Shown here: positions 59,639 through 64,000 of the stretch, in pieces
How positions within the stretch are numbered: the first letter of the stretch is position 1
Layout: the number at the start of each line of letters is the position of its first letter
From: Turritopsis dohrnii
Lineage: Eukaryota; Cnidaria; Hydrozoa; Anthoathecata; Oceaniidae
DNA: 64,000 bases
Assembly (NCBI GenBank): GCA_027922465.2
Contig: BQMF02000277.1
Location: forward strand, 186,001-250,000
Direction: 5' to 3'
Program-made: the position numbers and the translations under genes
The notes under the pieces: model-generated
What the model was told of the DNA's origin: nothing
What the model saw: only the letters and a program-made list of their open reading frames with translations
The model's database searches: none

Positions 59639-60974
59639 AATATCCTGGACGGAGACTGCTGCAAAATCAAAAGAGCTGAGTAAGCGATCGGCAGTGTTTT
59701 TATAAATAATCTTTCTTTCTGAGACATTCATTTCTTTGAGAAAATTAGGTATCAAAATTATTTTTTTCGTGAATTGTAAAGAAATGTGATCTTTTTTGAC
59801 TATTCATTATGTTCCTTGTGTTGTGTAGAACGGTTTCCAGGGAAAAATAGGGGAGTGTGAAAAGGAAACAGCACCCTTTTATTTTGGTTCAAATATAAGT
59901 AATATAAGCAAAACATTTTTACAAACAGATAAACAAATTCAGCTCAGCTAGAAAATATGTATATTTTCCAGGCTTTTTCTTATGACTATGAATAGAATAA
60001 TTCAGTAAGAATCACCTTGTCTTCCCTTAAGGTATGTAAGCTAACATCTTATCTTTAAATATATATAATGTTTTGGAGAAAAAGAAAACATTATTTGAGT
60101 GGCATCAGATAATAATCTATGCAACTTCCCTGACTTTTTCTTCCAGAATTTTTATCCCATCCAATTAGGATACGTGGTTGTTCATGTCTTGATTCAATTA
60201 CACTTCGATATAAGTTGTTATATTATCGCATGTAAAGCCTAACTTGATCGTTTAGAGAAACCAAAGTAATGTACTTCTTGTCTTGGTTCTTGTTTATAAG
60301 TTTTAGCAGCGTTTCACTCCCAGAGTGCACTTCTGTTCAAATAAAGGGCGGGGAGAGGGCGCATTAAAACAAAATAATTTATTCATTTATTCGAATGAAG
60401 AGAACTCTTTTTGTATTGTAATATATTTACTTCGTCACACACAAGTGATATATTTTCCAAAAATCAATATGGTGCTTTATACTTTCTGATTTCGAACTGA
60501 AAAATTTAAAGTTAACAACAACGGGCGTATAACTGGGGCGTAAAGACCTGCAACATTACACACACACGGACGGACGGACTGACTGACAGACACGGGGAAA
60601 TGAAAGATCAGCTACCTTTCGGCGCTGACCAAAAAACACTGAAAAACATGAAAAATAAAGACCACATTGAAAAACCACAGAGAACGTGTAAACAAACTGA
60701 AAAAGACTAATAAAACACTGAGAAATGAAGAAGAATGCCTTTACAGGTATCTCCTTTGTATCAACTTATACTCAACCATTTAATCAAACATATTATATCC
60801 AATAGTTGATGTTAAGAGTTTTATTAGAATTTTTTACTTTTTAAAATAAGTTCTTGTCATCTGGATCTTTTTTAGTTGCCAGCAAAGCATAAAGTCTGTG
60901 CTTCACTTTGTGTGTAATCAACCACACATTATAGAATTTCAATTTCACGCTTAAATTCTCTAATTCACGCTTAA
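59639..60974. other. Intergenic with repeat 60,765-60,965
   Basis: 60,765-60,965 matches 1,045-1,320. A GACGGACGGACTGACTGACA microsatellite lies at about 60,567-60,595. No gene seen. Confidence 0.5.
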
Positions 60975-61842
60975 TCTATATATTGATAGCCGATTCTCCG
61001 CCTGTTTGTTTGTTTGTTTGTTCGTTTGTTTGTAAGTCACGCAAAATGGTAGATTAAGTTGTGAGCGAAATTATTTCTTTTTTTGTGTGCGACGTGAGTT
61101 CGAAGCAAATACATTGCAACCCCAATCGAACGTGACTTTTTTTGGCTGATGAACTAATAGGAATAACGTTTTGTTTTTATCATTATTGTTAGTTTTATAT
61201 TCCACGTTGACTTGGCTTTGAAAACAGTACATCAACTAAATACAAAGAAACTAACTGATTAAACAGTTTGGACAAAAAGCAGCAGTGGCAGAACGTGGCA
61301 GCATATGTTCGGTTTGCCACTAACTCTTACCTGACTGTCTGAGACGGGTGAACTTTTTTTTTGAGCAATCAAAATGTTTAAAAACCGATAGGTAAAATAA
61401 GAGTATCATATCAAAACAAAATGTTTTTTTTTTTTTTTTTGCTTTTCTTTTAATAAATTAATTTCTTCTTTTAATTGTTAAGCGTTCTGATCGAACGTTT
61501 TTTTATTCTATTTATTCATTTAGCACGTGCCTTTTTTCTCTCCTCCGTATGAACTTTTTAAGAAGAGAAACCATTTCCCCCTTACGTTTGATAGCACCCA
61601 TGTTAGAGCGCGTAACTTTTTTTAAAACAAAAGTTAATAAAAAGTTGAAGTTTTCTCTCTCTACGTTTTGAGTGTATTGTTACACTGATAAAAGATTGTT
61701 TTTACCACAGGTTGTGATTTCGAATCTGCTTCTGGTTGAGCACAAGTTATACGAGCCGTTTATAAGGAAATTTGACGTTTATTGATACAGTGATACAGAG
61801 CAGGTGGACATGGGCGGCGAGCGACGCCGCCTTGGCGGCTAG
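60975..61842 (+). mobile_element. Non-autonomous Helitron, array unit 1
   Basis: Begins TCTATATATTGATAGCC after an A (60,974) and ends GCCGCCTTGGCGGCTAG (61,842) followed by T, matching the Helitron rule of insertion between A and T with no target duplication. Length 868 bp. GGCGGCGAGCGACGCCGCC near the end can form a second hairpin that competes for CGCCGCC with the terminal one. No coding sequence. Confidence 0.82.
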
Positions 61843-62772
61843 TCTATATATTAATAGCCGATTCTCTGTTTGTTTGTTTGTTTGTTTGTTTGTAAGTCAC
61901 GCAAAATGGTAGATTGAGTTGTGACCGAAATTATTTCTTTTTTTGTGTCCGACGTGAGTTCGAAGCAAATACATTGCAACCCCAATCGAACGTGACTTTT
62001 TTTGGCTGATGAACTAATAGGAATAACGTTTTGTTTTTATTATTATTGTTAGTTTTATATTCCAAGGACTACGTTGACTACGTTGGCTTTGAAAACAATA
62101 CATCAACTGAATACAAAGAAACTAACTGATTAAACAGTTTGGACAAAAAGCAGCAGTGGCAGAACGTGGCAGCATGTTTGTGCCAGTGTATCCTAACGTA
62201 TCTTTGCCTGACTGTCTGAGACGATTAAACATTTTTTCGAGCAATCAATATGTTTAAAACCCGATAGGTAAAAAAAAGAGTATCATAAAACAATATGTTT
62301 TTTTGCTTTTCTTTTAATAATTTAATATCTTTTTTCAATTGTTATGCGCTTCAGATCGAACGTTTTTTTATTCACTTTATTCATTTAGCACGTGCCTTTT
62401 TTTCTCTCCTCCCGTGTGACCTTTTTAAGAAGAGAAACCATTTCCCCCTTACGTTAGGTAGCACCCATGTTAGAGCGCGTAACTTTTTTAAAACAAAAGC
62501 TAATAAAAAGTTGAAGTTTTTTCTTCCTACGTTTTGAGTGTATTGTTACACTGATAAAAGATTGGTTTTAAAAAATAAATAAGTATCACATCATGAAAAA
62601 CCTGAAAAATAGTTAATGTAACACTGATGTAACTCTGACTGCACACCAGAGGTTGTGACTTCGAATCTTTTCCAAGTTGTATGAGCCGTTTATAAGAAAA
62701 TTTAACGTTTATTGATACAGTGATACAGAGCAGGTCAGCATGAGCGGCGAGCAACGCCGCCTTGGCGGCTAG
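61843..62772 (+). mobile_element. Non-autonomous Helitron, array unit 2
   Basis: Starts TCTATATATTAATAGCC immediately after the CTAG of unit 1 and ends CTAG at 62,772, length 930 bp. It is the same sequence family as unit 1 with about 90 bp of extra sequence near 62,570-62,650. The direct CTAG|TC join without spacer shows head-to-tail arrangement. Confidence 0.82.
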
Positions 62773-63420
62773 TCTATATATTAATAGCCGATTCTGAATC
62801 TGTCTGTCTGTTTGTTTGTTTGTAAGTCACGCAAAATGGTAGATTGAGTTGTGAGCGAAATCATTTCTTTTTTTGTGTGCGACGTGAGTTCGAAACAAAT
62901 ACACTGCAACCCCAATCGAACGTGACTTTTTTTGGCTGAAATAATAGGAGCAACGTTTTGTTTTTATTATTATTGTTAGTTTTATATTCCACGTTGACTT
63001 GGCTTTGAAAACAATACATCAACTAAATACAAAGAAACTAAATGATTAAACATTTTGGACAAAAAGCAGCAGTGGCAGAACGTGGCAATATGTGCGGTAT
63101 GCCAGTGTATCCTAACGCTTGCCCGACTGTCTGAGACGGGTGAACTTTTTTTCGAGCAATCAAAATGTTTAAAAACCGATAGGTAAAAAAAGAGTATCAT
63201 GAAACAAAATATTTGTTTGCTTTTGTCTTAATAGTTGTCTTAATTTCTTTTAATCGATTTCTTTTAATCTATTTTAATCTGATCGAACGTTTCTTATTCA
63301 CTTCATTCATTTAGCACGTGCATTTTTTTCTCTTCCCGTGTGATATTTTTAAGAGAAACCATTTTTTCACCTACTTCTGACAGCACCCATGTTAGAGCGC
63401 GTAAAATAAGCTAATAATAA
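62773..63420 (+). mobile_element. Non-autonomous Helitron, array unit 3, interrupted
   Basis: Starts TCTATATATTAATAGCC directly after unit 2 and follows the family sequence to TTAGAGCGCGTAA, where the MITE at 63,421 begins. The 3' hairpin, if present, would lie beyond the window. Confidence 0.78.
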
Positions 63421-63996
63421 GAGTGCATTTACATGAGAGCCGTAGTGAACTCAAACCGGTTTGAAATTTTAAGCTGTTTGAAATTGGCTATCTGTTTACA
63501 TGAGAAATTTCGATACGGTCTTGGCGAGTTTTGTCGAGTAAAAATCGAAACAATAGATTTACTAGTTTCTAGCTTTCTCTACGAGTGCGTTTTTACATAA
63601 GAGCCATGCTGAACTCACAACGGTTTGAGATTTCAGTACTGGTAGAAATATTTTCTATACACGATTGAATAAATTTAGCACATTCTGCATTTTTATTTCA
63701 TATGTGTCAGCAAAATTTAATTAACATGCGCATGCTTGTTAACACATTTTATGATGAAACAATGAAATTTGAAAACTTTCACACCTTTCCAAGCCGTATC
63801 GAAATTTCAAACCTACCTCACAAGTAGGTTTGAAATAATCACGGGTAGAATTTCAGTACGGCCGTTATCATGTAAACAGCGCTGAAGGTTTGACCAGGAG
63901 CCGTAGTAAAATAATTACCCGTATCGAAACTCGTAACGGGAGGATTGAAATTTCAAACCGGTTTGAGTTCACTACGGCTCTCATGTAAACGCACTC
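63421..63996. mobile_element. 576-bp MITE with TAA target site
   Basis: The ends GAGTGCATTTACATGAGAGC and GCTCTCATGTAAACGCACTC are inverted over about 50 bp, flanked by TAA (63,418-63,420 and 63,997-63,999). A second diverged copy of the terminal sequence (GAGTGCGTTTTTACATAAGA) starts at about 63,584, suggesting a nested or internally duplicated element. A degraded copy is at 34,017-34,407. The target size fits the PIF/Harbinger group. Confidence 0.85.
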
Positions 63997-64000
63997 TAAA

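Noticed and set aside
1..64000. CRISPR arrays, operons, bacterial promoters
   Set aside because: Introns, eIF4G and eukaryotic transposons show nuclear animal DNA; the 19-bp tandem arrays lack spacers.

Overview
This is an AT-rich animal nuclear window with no prokaryotic features. Its one clearly preserved host gene is a many-exon eIF4G translation-initiation factor. Nearly everything else is transposable-element sequence: Gypsy LTR, Penelope-like, two kinds of LINE, hAT, pogo/Tigger-like, Helitron and several MITE families. This mix, together with TRIM-type exons, suggests a cnidarian, perhaps a hydrozoan. That assignment is inference from the repeat mix and protein style, not proof.

Layout. 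1-2,510: non-coding repeats. 2,511-5,200: a broken Gypsy element whose gag-protease part points the opposite way to its pol tail. 5,229-8,225: a foldback-like element whose two arms each carry a 19-bp minisatellite. 8,564-10,684: an uninterrupted Penelope-like ORF (reverse transcriptase plus GIY-YIG). 12,290-12,833: a pogo/Tigger relic inside a palindrome. 13,815-21,239 (minus): 21 phase-consistent exons of eIF4G covering MIF4G, MA3 and W2. 21,361-27,716: a large element with inverted ends, filled with a rearranged Gypsy. 28,297-28,700: Helitron-like sequence. 29,205-34,844 (minus): a second, partly broken set of eIF4G exons containing the eIF4E-binding motif, with a 900-bp tandem duplication. 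33,060-40,685: LINE fragments and long inverted repeats. 40,921-49,388 (minus): TRIM-type exons (B-box/coiled coil decayed, RING exon), separated by a complete hAT element at 44,901-48,880. 50,113-52,800: repeats and an inverted Helitron. 53,108-54,452: small MITEs. 55,512-59,375 (minus): a frameshifted LINE with a C-terminal restriction-like nuclease, split by a MITE. 60,975-64,000: a head-to-tail array of non-autonomous Helitrons cut by a MITE.

The main biological point is the eIF4G locus. The copy that reads through in frame to the C-terminus joins its N-terminal region to MIF4G through a 35-bp micro-exon. That micro-exon is the surviving 3' end of the exon that carries the eIF4E-binding motif (YxxxxL-phi) in the upstream set. 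As laid out here, the intact reading frame would make an eIF4G without the canonical eIF4E site, while the eIF4E-binding exons lie about 8-13 kb upstream in a cluster that is duplicated and partly broken. Tandem paralogues, a displaced exon cluster and an assembly error are all possible.
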